From Sophora flavescens (taxonomy: Eukaryota > Streptophyta > Magnoliopsida > Fabales > Fabaceae): a DNA stretch of 64,000 bases. Both the position numbers and the translations under genes were made by a program. The stretch spans positions 101,538,874 through 101,602,873 of the forward strand of contig CM061062.1 of assembly GCA_030762895.1 (NCBI GenBank), read 5' to 3'. Below the pieces are notes generated by a model, which saw only the letters and a list, made by a program, of their open reading frames with translations, had not been told where the DNA came from and made no database searches. Shown here piece by piece: positions 45,901-58,480 of the stretch; the first letter of the stretch is position 1, and each line of letters starts with the position of its first letter.

Positions 45901-46845
45901 GAGACGGTGTATCGAGCCTGATCAACTCATTTTAAGGATGTTGGGATCTCCGGAGATTAAGTTAGAGCCTGATGATATTGAAGTGTCATGCATATTTTCA
46001 AAAGATTGACTGTGCGGGCTTGAGACCCTTTGATATAACACTTTGTTATGTTATGTATCTGCATGATTTGATCGCTTATATGATTATGTGATGTATGTAT
46101 CATGTATATGGTTGTTGTGTGATATATCCATTTGTCGGTATCTCACCCTTACAAACATATCGGGTTTCTTCCAGTTTGCTATTTTACCCTGGTATTTTAG
46201 TACGGATGTGCGGAGGAGTCTTCCTAAGTCACTCGAGAGACTTAGATCTAGTTGCTTGAGGAAGTATTTGATTGTGGAGCGATCACGTGAGTTCTTCTCG
46301 GGAATAACTTTTAGAATGACCAGACTTAGGTTTTGAGACTTAGATTATTTTGATAAGTATGTATGAGTATGGCTCGAGAGCCTTTATTTTAAAATGGAAT
46401 GTTTATGGCTCTGAGAGCATATCTTTTGAATGAAAATTTAAGTTTGTTTTCTTTGGTCTTGTAAAGCTTATGGTTATAACTATTATTTTTATATATTGTT
46501 GTCTCAGTTGTATTTGGTGTAACTGGAATGCTGGAATGAAAATGTAATTATTTTAGCAGGTGTTCTTTTACCTGGGATGTCCGAATTACAGAGGAGACTC
46601 TGTCGAAATTTTCGTAAAATACTAGCTTTTATTCAAGTATATTCTTTAAATTAAATAGGCTTGCCATACTATGATAGTAAGTCCGTGTGCCAATCAAGGC
46701 TTAGGAGTCGTGACAAAATTTTTATACCCAATTTCAGACACTTATGTACTTATATAAATTATTTTTCGAAAGCACCAACAAATTATCTTTTAATTTAAAT
46801 TCCGCATGTGTTACGTAAGTAATGCCCTCAAGGGGGGGCGTTACA
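42978..46845 (+). repeat. Family A LTR, first copy (3,868 bp)
   Basis: Starts TGTAACACCCTAG and ends GGGGCGTTACA. It contains four CCCTAA units (44,012-44,033), the conserved GTAAGGGGA block (44,538-44,568), a nine-unit minisatellite (45,585-45,912) and a GC-rich tract around 43,630-43,930 that gives spurious Arg/Ala-rich open frames. The PBS follows at 46,849. Confidence 0.92.
45585..45912. repeat. Nine-unit minisatellite in family A LTR 1
   Basis: Units of about 36-40 bp follow the pattern TATCGTTGTgcyTAaxTxGxCAATGAGACGGTGT. Units 1-4 recur as units 5-8 in the same order of variants, and unit 9 repeats unit 8, so it has a higher-order structure. The long minus-strand frame with repeated TPSHWLAKHNDN is a by-product of the repeat. 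Confidence 0.85.
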
Positions 46846-49491
46846 AGGTGGTATCAGAGCTGGTCGAGTCTTTCGGGATCTTTGGGGAATAGGTCTGTTA
46901 AGTTTTGTTGTGTGATCTCTGGTTGGCTCTTGTTTGAATTGTTTCTTGTTGAAGCAATGTGTGTTGACGCACAAGTATATGTTTCTTGATTGTTTTCCAA
47001 GGGCTTTATGTCCTGGGAGACCTTAGATCTTGAATGTTACTTGGGTTCGAATACGACATTCGATTATCCTTGCGAATCGTGTCAGACATATTTTCTGATT
47101 TTAATTTGAAATCTGTCAGGACTCCTGAATTAGTTATGCTAATTCATTAATTTCCAGTTATTCATTTATTTGTTTGTGAGAAGTCGTTCTCACACTTCTA
47201 AATGATCCTCGATGTATTAGACATTTGAGTGAATTGGTTTAAAGGAATCCATTGGTGTGGATACTTTCACACTTTGTTGAGAAAAGTGGTTATGACTATT
47301 TCTTGAGTTATAACACAGATAATTTCGTGATAGCAGAAGTTTCTTGGTGAAACTTAGTTTCGTCACTTCTATTTTTGTTAGAGGTGAAAGTCATCATTTT
47401 GTAAATTCTTTGTATTAAGAATAAAAATTAATCCTCTTGGGATTAGACATTATTCACCCCTTGATTCTTTGAATCCGTTGGAAGATTCTTGTGGAAGAAT
47501 GAACTTTATTAGATTCATGTTTGTAAATGTGTATTGATCATGCATTTTTACACCCACGAACCTGATGGAATGATCTTTTTCCATACTGGATGTTCCGATA
47601 TCCTTCAAATTAATGAAATTCTTTTCTATCCTTATGTGAAAGTGAAATCCAAAAAAAAAAAAAATTTCTTGAGAAATTCTTTTATGATCACTAAGGTCAT
47701 GTCTTATTGTCGTTCGAAAGTGCTTGTTGTCATTGATCATCTTAATTCTACGTATTTTTCAAATGTTGTCGATGTGTGACTTATCTCATCAGTCGTGAGA
47801 TGGATATCTCCACATCAAGATGTACAATTGAGACCTTCCTTGTTGAGATGTTGGCATTCCTTCAATCTTTGTTATGAGTTTTCTGAAGACCTACATGAGT
47901 CTTGTTTGAATTCAAGTGATCGTTGATCGTCGGGTGAAGTTTACATCTTCTTACGAGTTAAGATCCACAAGCGGAGTTAGTGAACCGAATAATGTATCGG
48001 AGGATTGTTCAGACTTCATGGAGTATCTTTAAGTGTTGTTTCAGATGAAAAACGGAAGTTTATCAACGTGTGTCGGTTAAGTTTACTTGAAGTGTTGAGG
48101 ACTAAGTTGAGACTAAGTCCAACTGATCATCCTCACTGGGATGGATAAGGAATGAGGTGACCTATCTTTAGCAGGATAGTTGGGAGATAGTGTGGTACCT
48201 AATTTTTTGTCATCTCTATGGTAGGACGAACCAGAGTTGATAGGAGTTTCGTTAGTGTATAGATGTGAATGGTATTATGAGAACCCTTAAGTTCAACATT
48301 ATTGAGTGAGATGATTACAATGGATCTTATCGTGATCGAGGTAGATATATCATTAAAGGAATTTAGAGTAGTGATCAATGTTTATGGTTAATGTTGACTT
48401 AGTGAGTCCGAGGGTTAACGGAAAAATATATATGGTAGTTTTCCTTAAGCTGAATGGAATTAGTAAAGAGGAGTTCTTGAGTGAAACTAAGTTGTTAGAA
48501 AAGTTTACGAATTATGATTTTGGATAATTCAAACTGAAGTGATTCCTTTTGGTTGTAGTTGCATAGAGGAATGTAATCATATACTTTAAGATTGAAATGA
48601 ATGACCATGATATAATTTGGAGTGGTGGAATATGTTCAAAGGAAACTAAGACAACAATGGTATACTTTGAGTTGAAGGTTGATGTATGATGGGGTAAAAG
48701 TTAGTGTTGAACTTGATGTTCGTTGTGAGGATAAGGTGTTGAAGAAGTTTTGCTAGTAGACAAATTTGGAGGCAAGAAGTGATTAAGTTTGATTACGTCT
48801 TTCGAGGGTAATAAGCTATGGCGAAATGTTTGTAATCTTTGAGGTCTTATTCTGGTAAATATGTGATTGATGATCCATAGTGGAAACTAGATATTTTAAA
48901 TCCAAGATTGCCATTAGGGAGTGTCCACTTGGATTTCTTGGCTTTGTTTTGGTGCAGCTCTTAAGGGTAATGGTCTTAGAGAAACTCTGTTTTATAATCT
49001 CTTTTCTACATTTGTGAATATATAAGATTAGCGTTTGTGAAAATTCAGTTTATGAAGAAGTTCGAAGTTGATGAGTTAGATAATCCTAGCAGCTTACCTT
49101 CAGGAATGTTATGATGTTTTGATTGGAGACTTGAAAAGTGTGAATTCGATATGATTAGAAGAGTAGACTAAGCCTAAATGGACTAAGACTATGATTGCAT
49201 CTCTTGAGTAGAAGCTTAATTGATGTTATGGTAAAGATAGTGTTGATTTTGTTCTTGAAAGAGTAATAGACTAAGATGAAATATCGAAGGTAGTGGGGAT
49301 AATGCGGTAGTGAAAAATCTCGAGGATGAATAAAATGGTATAAGAATCGATCTTGTTATAAAGTTATAGATAAAAGGAATGAAGCGATGAGAATACCAAG
49401 TAAGATTTTAGAGTTAAAGTGTTATTACAAAATCCTGTGTAGTTTTGAGCTACGAAATTTCGAGGACGAAATTTTTTAAGAGGGGTAGTAA
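46846..49491 (+). mobile_element. Internal region of family A element, non-coding
   Basis: Only 2.65 kb, with no gag, protease, RT or integrase motif in any frame. The ends are typical (PBS; AATTTCGAGGACGAAATTTT and the AAGAGGGG polypurine tract just before 49,492). It is best read as a non-autonomous derivative that would depend on proteins of a relative elsewhere. Confidence 0.85.
46849..46860 (+). promoter_or_regulatory. Primer binding site, initiator Met tRNA
   Basis: TGGTATCAGAGC begins three bases after the LTR, a perfect match to the usual plant initiator-Met PBS. This fits a chromovirus-type Ty3 (or copia) lineage and fixes the element's orientation as plus. Confidence 0.92.
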
Positions 49492-52400
49492 TGTAACACC
49501 CTAGTTTTACACCTAGGATTAATTATTTTATTTGGATGTTTAAGTTTATTATGTTATGTGGTTTAGTCTGAGTAATTAAATTACTCTCTTCAAATTATTT
49601 TATTGGGTGCGTTAGCACTGACTCAATTCAGTGAATGCACGCTTACTAGACAATAATTACGTTATTGTCACTAATATACCAGTACAGAAAAATATTTTTC
49701 ATAATATGATTAAGAGAAAATCATTTTCATATTCTCATTCTATTTAATTTTAGAGTTAAAAATATTTTGGTTTGACATTTATCGGAGATTAAATTTTGGA
49801 CTGAGTATTTTCTTAGTGGATCGGTTCAATTATTAATATTTACTCTAATTTGAATTTCGAAAACATATCCTTATCAATCTTTATTTTTAGATTCTAAAAA
49901 GTAAGAACATGTTTATTTTAGGCTTAATATTTATTACTCATTTTGTACCCACTAGTACAAAAATCATAAATTCTCTCTCCTCTCCCCCGTGATGACCCGT
50001 AACCCTTTCTTTCTCTCTTTCTTTCTTTCCTTCTTTTTCTTCTTCTCCCTTTTATCTTTCTCTGCTGCTGCTTCCTCTCCCTCCCTAAACTCCATGTCTC
50101 ACCTCTTTCCCTTCACTCTTATCTTCTTCTCTCTAAAGGAGCGCCGCCACCACCACGGCTGAGCACGCTCGGCCCGCGCACCACCACTGTCAGGGAGATC
50201 GCCGTCACGGTCGTGTTACCCAGCTCCTCCTTGCCGTGCGTTGTGGTGCGCGTCGTCGTGAGCACGTCGTCCTCCAACCGTCCAACAACGTGAAGTCGCG
50301 CGCCGCTGCTATTGGAGAGTCGCTCGGTCGCTGCTTGACACGGAGAAGACCAGCACGCTGGTCTGTTTTGCTTCGTCACTGCGTGGCTGTTCCCGCCGGA
50401 GTAGCCGCCACAGCCGCCGCGCCTGAGGTCCTAGTAGCCACCACTTCTCTTCCTCCTTGGGTGAGTGAAACCTCATCTATTTTACTTCTCTTTCAAAACC
50501 CCCAAATTGATTTTGAAACCCTAACCCTAACCCTAACCCTTTGATTTCAGATTTTAATCTTGAAATTTAAGGTTGTTTTATGAGATTGGGACTGTGAAAT
50601 TGTGTTTCCCTAAAACAATTTCATTATTCTGAGTTTTCCCTAAATTTTAATAAGGAGCCCTAAACCCCCAATTTGATTTTATTTGAATTTGGGTATGTTT
50701 TTGTGAAATTAATTATGATTTAGTGCAATTAGGACTCTTAATGGATGAATTCCAAAGTTCTTTTCATGATCTTTTAATCAAAACAAAGTTTCCTTAAAGG
50801 GTATTGGGAAGCGTGAGCTTCAAACATGATTTTCTTTAAAAATAACCTTGTTTGGTAATTAGATTAAGTGTTTAGATAAAGTTAGAATGTGTGTTTGGTC
50901 ATGTGTAATTGATTTCTTGATTTTTGGTTGTTGCGCGTTGTTGGATTCCCTCTCTGAGACGTTTGACACGGCTATGCTTGCTTGATGGAGTAGATAGTTA
51001 CACTCTTGGAGCTAATGTGAGTATTAAGACGAGTATCCTTTACTTGTCTTCAAAGGTAAGGGGAGTTTGCCTAGGGATATTCAATAACTGTATGCATGTG
51101 TGTATGTGTTTAATTGGATATTTACATGTTGATTGAGCTTACTTGATTATCTAATGTACTTGAACTGTTATGCTATTATCTGATGTTGAATTGTACTTGT
51201 TCTAAATGTTATAATGCATATATGTGATGAACTGCTTTCAACTGTGATATTAGCATTGAACTGATAATATATACTGCTGTTGATTGAAAGTTTGCTAAAC
51301 CGGACTTGTGTCTGTGCTCAACCGTTATAAGGATTAAAAACCTTAATAAGCTTTGAAGATGAAGGGATTGGTGTTCTTTTCCAAAAGCTCATTAACTTAA
51401 AGTACTTGTTTTAAATGTTGAAATGGTTTTGGTGAACTATTGTTATACAAGAGAAAAATCCTTTTCGAACTATTTGTCTTCAAGTGAAAACTTTCAAGAT
51501 TATTTGGCAATTTCCTATTGGGGGAAGTATTTCAAAGACAAAAGAATTTCAAAGATGCTTTATAAAAGATTTTCAAAGAAAAGGTTTTTCCTAAATATTT
51601 TAGAAACTTTCCGATAACCTGGATAGGTTATCGAGGATTCGGTTTTGAATTTGTTTTTCACTGAACGAAAAATAAGTACTTAAGAAAGAGAATCTAGTAC
51701 GCGAGACGTCGCCTCTAGCATTCAGTGATGTGCACGTGATCTTGAATCAGTGTGAATTCGGGACTACGAGTCCTGGTTATGATGTTATGGACTTAGGTCC
51801 TAATCGCGCTGTGTTGGACTATGTATTCTAACCGCGTGTGATGAACATGATTAAAGGTGAAGGTTGTTTTCTACGACCACAACCCTTGACTGCGGCCACG
51901 GTCTTGGGCATTGTGATTGAGCATTCGGACTATGAGTCCTATGCTTCTGAGTTTTCAAGTGATGGGGAAATGATGATTTAAGTCGTTAGCTTTGAGCAGC
52001 GACAGTGAAAAGAATGAACACAAAGAAATCCTTTTAAATAAAATATTTTCTCATGTGCATTTCCCCAGGCAGACGTGCCTTATTATCGTTGTTCTTAAAT
52101 TGGACAATGAGACGGTATACGTGTATCGTTGTGCCTAAATGGACAATGAAACGACGTGCATAATCGTTGTGCCTAAATGGCTAATGAGACGGTGTATTAT
52201 CGTTGTGCTTAGCTAGCCAATGAGACGGTGTATTATCGTTGTTCTTAAATTGGACAATGAGACGGTGTACGTGTATCGTTGTGCCTAAATGGACTATGAA
52301 ACGACGTGCATAATCGTTGTGCCTAAATGGCCAATGAGACGGTGTATTATCGTTGTGCTTAGCTAGCCAATGAGAAGGTGTATTATCGTTGTGCTTAGCT

Positions 52401-53350
52401 AGCCAATGAGACGATGTATCGAGCCTGATCAACTCATTTTGAGGATGTTGGGATCTCCGGAGATTAAGTTAGAGCCTGATGATATTGAAGTGTTATGCAT
52501 ATTTTCAAAAGATTGACTGTGCGGGCTTGAGACCCTTTGATATAACACTGTTATGTTATGTATCTGCATGATTTGACTGCTTATATGATTATGTGATGTA
52601 TGTATCATGTATATGGTTGTTGTGTGATATATCCATTTGTCGGTATCTCACCCTTACAAACATATCAGGTTTCTTCTGGTTTGCTATTTTACCCTGGGTA
52701 TTTTAGTACAGATGTGCAGAGGAGTCTTCCTAAGTCACTCAGAGACTTAGATCTAGTTGCTTGAGGAAGTATTTGATTGTGGAACGATCACGTGAGTTCT
52801 TCTCGGGAATAACTTTTAGAATGACCAGACTTAGGTTTTGAGACTTAGATTATTTTGATAAGTATGTATGAGTATGGCTCGAGAGAGCCTTTATTTTAAA
52901 ATGGAATGTTTATGGCTCACGAGAGCATATCTTTTGAATGAAAATTTAAGCTGTTTTCTTTGGTCTTGTAAAGCTTATGGTTATAACTATTATTTTTATA
53001 TATTGTTGTCTGGTTGTATTTGGTGTAACTGGAATGCTGGAATGAAAATGTAATTATTTTAGCAGGTGTTCTTTTACCTGGGATGTCCGAATTACAGAGG
53101 AGACTCTGTCGAAATTTTCGTAAAATACTAGCTTTTATTCAAGTATATTCTTTAAATTAAATAGGCTTGCCATACTATGATAGTAAGTCCGTGTGCCAAT
53201 CAAGGCTTAGGAGTCGTGACAAAATTTTTATACCCAATTTCAGACACTTATGTACTTATATAAATTATTTTCCGAAAGCACCAACAAATTATCTTTTAAT
53301 TTAAATTCTGCATGTGTTACGTAAGTAATGCCCTCAAGGGGGGCGTTACA
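49492..53350 (+). repeat. Family A LTR, second copy (3,859 bp)
   Basis: Nearly identical to 42,978-46,845. Most differences fall in a few tight clusters (for example 49,611-49,700 against 43,097-43,190, and 50,145-50,190 against 43,630-43,680). Nine minisatellite units are at 52,084-52,420. Confidence 0.92.
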
Positions 53351-54901
53351 GGCCTCAACAAAATAAATAGGCACAAATTTTTTGTTTGATGTATCCTCTT
53401 GGATCTTGAATATAGAGAGGATACTAAGATCATAGAAATTGGTTTCACTTCAAAAGGATTTTTCTATGATTTTCTATGAATTTTCAAAGTTTTAGATCTA
53501 GGAATTGAAAAATATGATCAAGACTTCAAATCACAAAAATGAATGAAGAACATGATGATTATTGAGTGAGATGAGTATGGTATACCTCTTAGAATTGAAA
53601 AATGAGCTAAGAATCTAGTACTTCCTTCACAAATTTTGGTTATGGAACTTATGAACTTCGAGAGAAAATGAAGAACAAAGAAAAGGAAGAAGATGATGAC
53701 TTAATAAAATGGATGGGATGGCCTAATGTGGTGTGTTGGTCGTGGGAATTGGGGGGTGAATGAGTCCAAATCATAAAAATTTAAGGGCAAAAGAGTAATC
53801 TTACACAATGGCATTTTTGTGATATAAAGATGAGTTAAGGACAAAATGGTAATTTTGCCTAAGATAATCATGAAAATTATGTGGTTGAGATTGAAGGAGA
53901 GGTGACTGATTTGTGTCCACAAATTGTGGGGCAAACTTGTCATTTCAATGAAAGTTCAAGGGTAAAATGGTCCAAGGGCAAAATGGTCTTTACACTATTT
54001 TAAATAAGGTTAAAGTAATCTTTTGGTCCCTATACGTGACACTGGTTTTCAATTTGGTCCCTATATGTGATAATGATTTGCAATTTGGTCCCTATACGTA
54101 AAAAGTTATCAATTTGGTCCTTATACATGTCACTGGTTTTCAATTTGGTCCTCACCCTTAATTGGTCTCTATATTAGAGGACCAAATTGCAAATTATTGT
54201 CACATGTAGGGATCAATTCAACAAAAAATATTTGAAATCGGTCCCCACATGTGACAATTATTTGCAATTTGGTCCCTCTTATATAGGGACCAATTAGCGG
54301 TGAGGAACAAATTGAAAACCAGTATCATGTATAGGGACCAAATTGATAACTTTTTACGTATAGGGACCAAATTGAAAATCAGTGTCACGTATAGGGACCA
54401 AAAGATTACTTTAACCTTTAAAGAAATATCTGGATTTTTGTTTAAAAGCAATCATGACATTGGTGACTCATCCATATGACTCACTACCCTAGGTGGCACC
54501 ATATCTCAGCATCCGATGTCGGGTTTTGTCTCTGCATGTCCGTTCTCGACTCCGTCGATTACCCGATTTAGGGTTTTACGCCCGAATCGAGTATAATAAC
54601 CTATTTATTTTGGAAATTTTCTAAATAACCTATATCATTGAAAATGATACATAAAATCTATTCATTTCGTTCTCGGGTCAAAATTAGGTTTTCTGATCAC
54701 TAAAATCTTATTGTCAGCGAAAACGCAGAGTGAATTCCGTCTGAATTTTCAACCGAAAATTTCACCGTATACTTATAAAAATAAGTATAATATGAATATG
54801 ACTTTGGTTTTCCCAAAATCATTTTCTAAGTTTCAGATAAAAATATAAACGTTTATTTATATTTATACCGTTCTTAGAAAGCGGAAAAATCATGGTGTTA
54901 C
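53351..54901 (-). repeat. Reversed family B LTR, 5' part
   Basis: Reverse complement of about 35,314-36,360. On the minus strand it starts TGTAACACCATGATTT at 54,901. It is interrupted at 54,006-54,418 by a fold-back element. Confidence 0.85.
54006..54418. mobile_element. 413-bp fold-back element (GGTCCCTATA type)
   Basis: The terminal 39 bp are perfectly inverted (AAGGTTAAAGTAATCTTTTG... at both ends), and similarity between the arms continues inward through repeated TTTGGTCCCTATA units. The flanks read TAAA on both sides, and the LTR B copy at 35,780 shows the empty site TTTTAAAGAAATATC. A MITE-like non-autonomous DNA element; superfamily unassigned. Confidence 0.85.
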
Positions 54902-54973
54902 AGTTGTACCCATGTTTGTATGTGAATTTTGAATCCAAATGTAAAAACCTATAATTGAATGCTAAAAGTTATA

Positions 54974-55182
54974 ATTAAAATTGATTGATTTTTTCTACTC
55001 ATGCATTTGAATTTTTTTAAAATTGTTGTCTAATATGTGCAGTAAATCAAATCAAATTTGAATAAATTAATGATGATGATTATCTCATTGAATCTCTCTC
55101 GTACCCCACTCAAGGTTGTGCTGATATGTCATTACTTAGATAATGACCCTTAAGAAAATTTACCTTAAGGTACGTATAAAAA
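54974..55182. other. Spacer (unit 2)
   Basis: Copy of 19,198-19,409; non-coding. Confidence 0.6.
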
Positions 55183-56023
55183 TTTATACTAATATATAAA
55201 GATAATATTTAAGGGGTCATTGTTGATCAAACAGGGAGGTGGAGGTAAATTTCGAAGCAATGCGGACTTTACAAGGAACCAATAATTTATATATATTTTG
55301 TAATTAATATTTGTTATTAAATCTGGTTTAAAAATTTCCAAAACCATATGGCATGCTTATTGCGCAAAGAATATCCCACGCATATTTTTTTTTTTTACAA
55401 ATTTAAAATTTTAATTAAATTAGTTAATAGGATAGTTATTAACTTTTTAAATACTATATCATTTTGATGACTACTCCATCATATTTATTGTTTAAAAGCA
55501 ATCAAAGTTTGATTTTCATTTATTCTAATCCTAGTAATTTCTATTAATTTAAATTGATTCTAGTTAATTTCAATTATATTTCCTTTATTCTAATTACAAT
55601 CAATTTAAATTAATTTTAGTTTTTTCTTGTTTTAATTTAAATTAATTTAAATTATCTTTAATTTATTATGATTTCAATCAATTTAAATTGCTTTCAATGA
55701 ATTTCAATTATCTTTCCTTTATTTCGATTTCAATCGATTTAAAATAATTCTCATTTTTTTTGTTTTATATATAAATTCACTTATCTAAATTTTATTCTGA
55801 TTTCAATAAATTTAAATTGATTTCAATTAATTTTCATTTTTTTTAATTTCATTTATTTTTAATTGTATTAATTTTATTATGATTACAATCATTTTAAAAA
55901 TTGATTTCAATTAATTTCCATTTTCTTTTTTTAATAAATAAAGGAGAAAATTAATTTTTGCTAGTAATGACAAGTGGCAGAGGACACAAGTCAATCTATC
56001 CTTGCACAGGGATATAATAGTAT
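55183..56023 (+). mobile_element. Candidate Helitron (unit 2)
   Basis: Copy of 19,410-20,249. The 5' end is mutated to TTTATACTAATATATAAAG; the 3' hairpin is CCTTGCACAGG, followed by GATATAATAG. No coding capacity. Confidence 0.45.
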
Positions 56024-57021
56024 TATTTATAGATAATTATAAATATATAAATATAGATATATGCAGATAAATATATTATAGATTTTAATAAGTACAATAG
56101 AAAAATTAAATTTTCAATTAATTGGTGCAGTAAGGAAATAAAAATCAATTGGTGATGGGACACTTAATTGTAATCTAATATATTTAATTTCAATTAATTT
56201 TAACTTTTATTATTTTTATATGTACAATACAAAATAGAAAATAAAAAAAAAATTATATATAAAAAAAATAAAAAAATCTAGCAACAACATGTGGCAAGTG
56301 ACACATGACCAACTTTTTTGCACAGGGGATTGCTTTGTGATATTTATAGATAGATATATATAATTATGTAATATATAATTATGTAATATTTAAATTTTTA
56401 CATAGTTATATTTTATTTATGTTATATAGGGTTGAAAATATTCTTAAACGAGTTTCAAAAAATGAAAATATTAAATGCAAGGTAAAAAGGTCGAGGTATT
56501 GAATTAAAATTTTGTTTCAATGTATTGAAAAAATCAGAAAATAGAAAATGGAAATGACACAAATTTGGTTTGGAGAACATTAACTGAAATTTGTATAATG
56601 AGAAGATCTATGTTCTATCATTTTTTCAGAATTTATATTTGGCTTAATTGTTATATTGATTGTCATGTTATATGAATGATGATTACAATTAATTTAAATG
56701 TATTTAAATTTTATTTTTTATATGAATTTTTTAGGAGCGAAGATTATATTTAAAATTTCTCAAATTGCAAGCAGTTTTTAAAATCTATGTATTTTTCAAC
56801 ATTGCCGCCAATCATCCTTTTTTGGAACACCCTCTTTTGACTGGGTCTTTCTTTAGTTTTCACTAAAGTCTCAAAAAAAAAAATACAAAAAGTAAAATTA
56901 CAAAAAAAGTTTGCCATCTTATTTTGATGTTTGTTTCTATTTATTCCAAAACAAAAAAAAATTAGAAAAGACAAAAATCATAAAAAAGATATTAACTATT
57001 TGTTTTTGTTTTATTTCATTA
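56024..57021. other. AT-rich spacer (unit 2)
   Basis: Copy of 20,250-21,240; nothing supported. Confidence 0.4.
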
Positions 57022-57717
57022 CTAGCGTAAGAACCCGTGCCATGCACGGGATATATAAATTAATTTTGAACATTTCAATAAAATATTTTACATTTTAGAT
57101 ATGAGATATATAAGATTTTTTTTATAAATTAGTTGTTAACTTTTGTATTACTCTATACAATTGTTTTCTAAGCAAAGAAGACACTTTCTGCTTGATTGCA
57201 AATCATATTACCAATAATACATTTTATGATGATTGTTGAACAAATCATATCTGGGTGCCATTTGTACAATAGCTGAGGAGAGGCTACACCAAAAGAAAAC
57301 AATTGAAACGGTGAGAGGATGATGTCCAGGAATGGAAGCTAAATTGGGATACCACCTTTAAAGAAAACATTTGGTTGACAAATTTTTAGGGATACAACAC
57401 TGATTATTTGAGATTGAGATATGATTTGGTTTTGTTTACATTTCGAATTCAAAATTTGGATTCTCTAATTGGTATAGTATTTTGAGAGGGAAAATGGTTT
57501 TCGATAAAAAATCATTGTAATTACATGCACTTATTATTTGAGATTGGTATATTAGATGATATCATAATCATAATAGTAATTAAGGTATTAAAATTCATTA
57601 TATTAAAATTTGGATTCTAAAGCACGTATCCTCATTGCAAGATTATGATTATTTTCAAATTTAAAATTGTATAGCATAGTATTAGATAGAATGACCCTAT
57701 TTAAAAATATATAGAGA
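57022..57717 (-). mobile_element. Candidate Helitron, minus strand (unit 2)
   Basis: Copy of 21,241-21,936. The hairpin CCCGTGC-ATG-GCACGGG (57,034-57,050) and the terminal CTAG are kept; the spacer differs by one base (TTCTTACG). Confidence 0.55.
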
Positions 57718-57951
57718 TTATATTACACAATAATTACTCCACCATTCAATATTCGATTATTAAATATTGCAATGAGATGTGGAGAATCAGCATACTATTG
57801 ATTCAAGCAAATTTAAATATTTTATTTTAAATTCAATTGTTAAATATTTAATTTTTTGAGAAAAAAATAAAATTTATTTTTTTTATTTAATCAAAAATCT
57901 AAAATAAAAAATTAGAAAAGACAAAAATCAGAAAAAGATTTTAACTTTTAT

Positions 57952-58480
57952 TTGTTTTTGTTTTATTTCATTATTGGGTCAGACCAACCAAGCCCACTAC
58001 TACCCATGACCCGGATCCATCAAAATCATTCCCTTCTTCACTCACCCTCTCTTCCCCCCTATGCCCATCTCGATTTTCTTGTCATTCCAGATTCATATCT
58101 CTACCAAATCTTTCCAGATTCATATCTCTGCAACTACGAAAATCTCTCAGTCCTTTTCATCTGTCTCATGATTTCATTTTTCAAATCAGCATCATGGAAC
58201 TTTATGGTGACTCGATTTTCTCTCCACTCTCGCATCGTTGATGAAGAGCAAGTGAAGTAAGTATTGTTTCTTTCCTTTCTTACTCCCAATTAGAAATTAA
58301 TGGGGATTTGGTTTCCGAATTTCTGCAGGTGTGACTGGGGCTCTATAAAAAAAAGGAAGAACGTGAGTAGAAGGGGAGACAACATCACACAGACAAAAAT
58401 GCATAAAAAGGGAGATACGGATTCATGGGACACTTAGATTGAGAAGGTCGTGTATTCAAGGAGAAGGATTTCTTTTGGGT
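57952..58480 (+). other. Gene-like 5' region (unit 2)
   Basis: Copy of 22,172-22,700. The donor region reads GTGAAGTAAGTATTG, one G shorter than in unit 1, so any splice shifts by one base. The acceptor TTTCTGCAG near 58,328 is kept. Confidence 0.35.

Larger units (their letters stand above)
42392..54973. other. 12.6 kb block present only in unit 2
   Basis: Unit 1 (19,198-19,203) has ATTAAA once; here ATTAAA occurs on both sides (42,386-42,391 and 54,974-54,979). The block holds reversed pieces of LTR B at both ends and the family A element in the middle. It could be an insertion with a 6-bp duplication, or unit 1 could have lost the block by microhomology deletion. The 50-70 bp at its outer ends match nothing else in the window. 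Confidence 0.7.

Noticed and set aside
45585..45912. CRISPR-like array (regular repeats)
   Set aside because: Units are contiguous variants without unique spacers, in a plant LTR.
45527..45925. 132-residue frame with repeated TPSHWLAKHNDN, resembling a repeat protein
   Set aside because: It is the reverse reading of a non-coding LTR minisatellite whose unit length keeps the frame open by chance; the second LTR frame is shorter.
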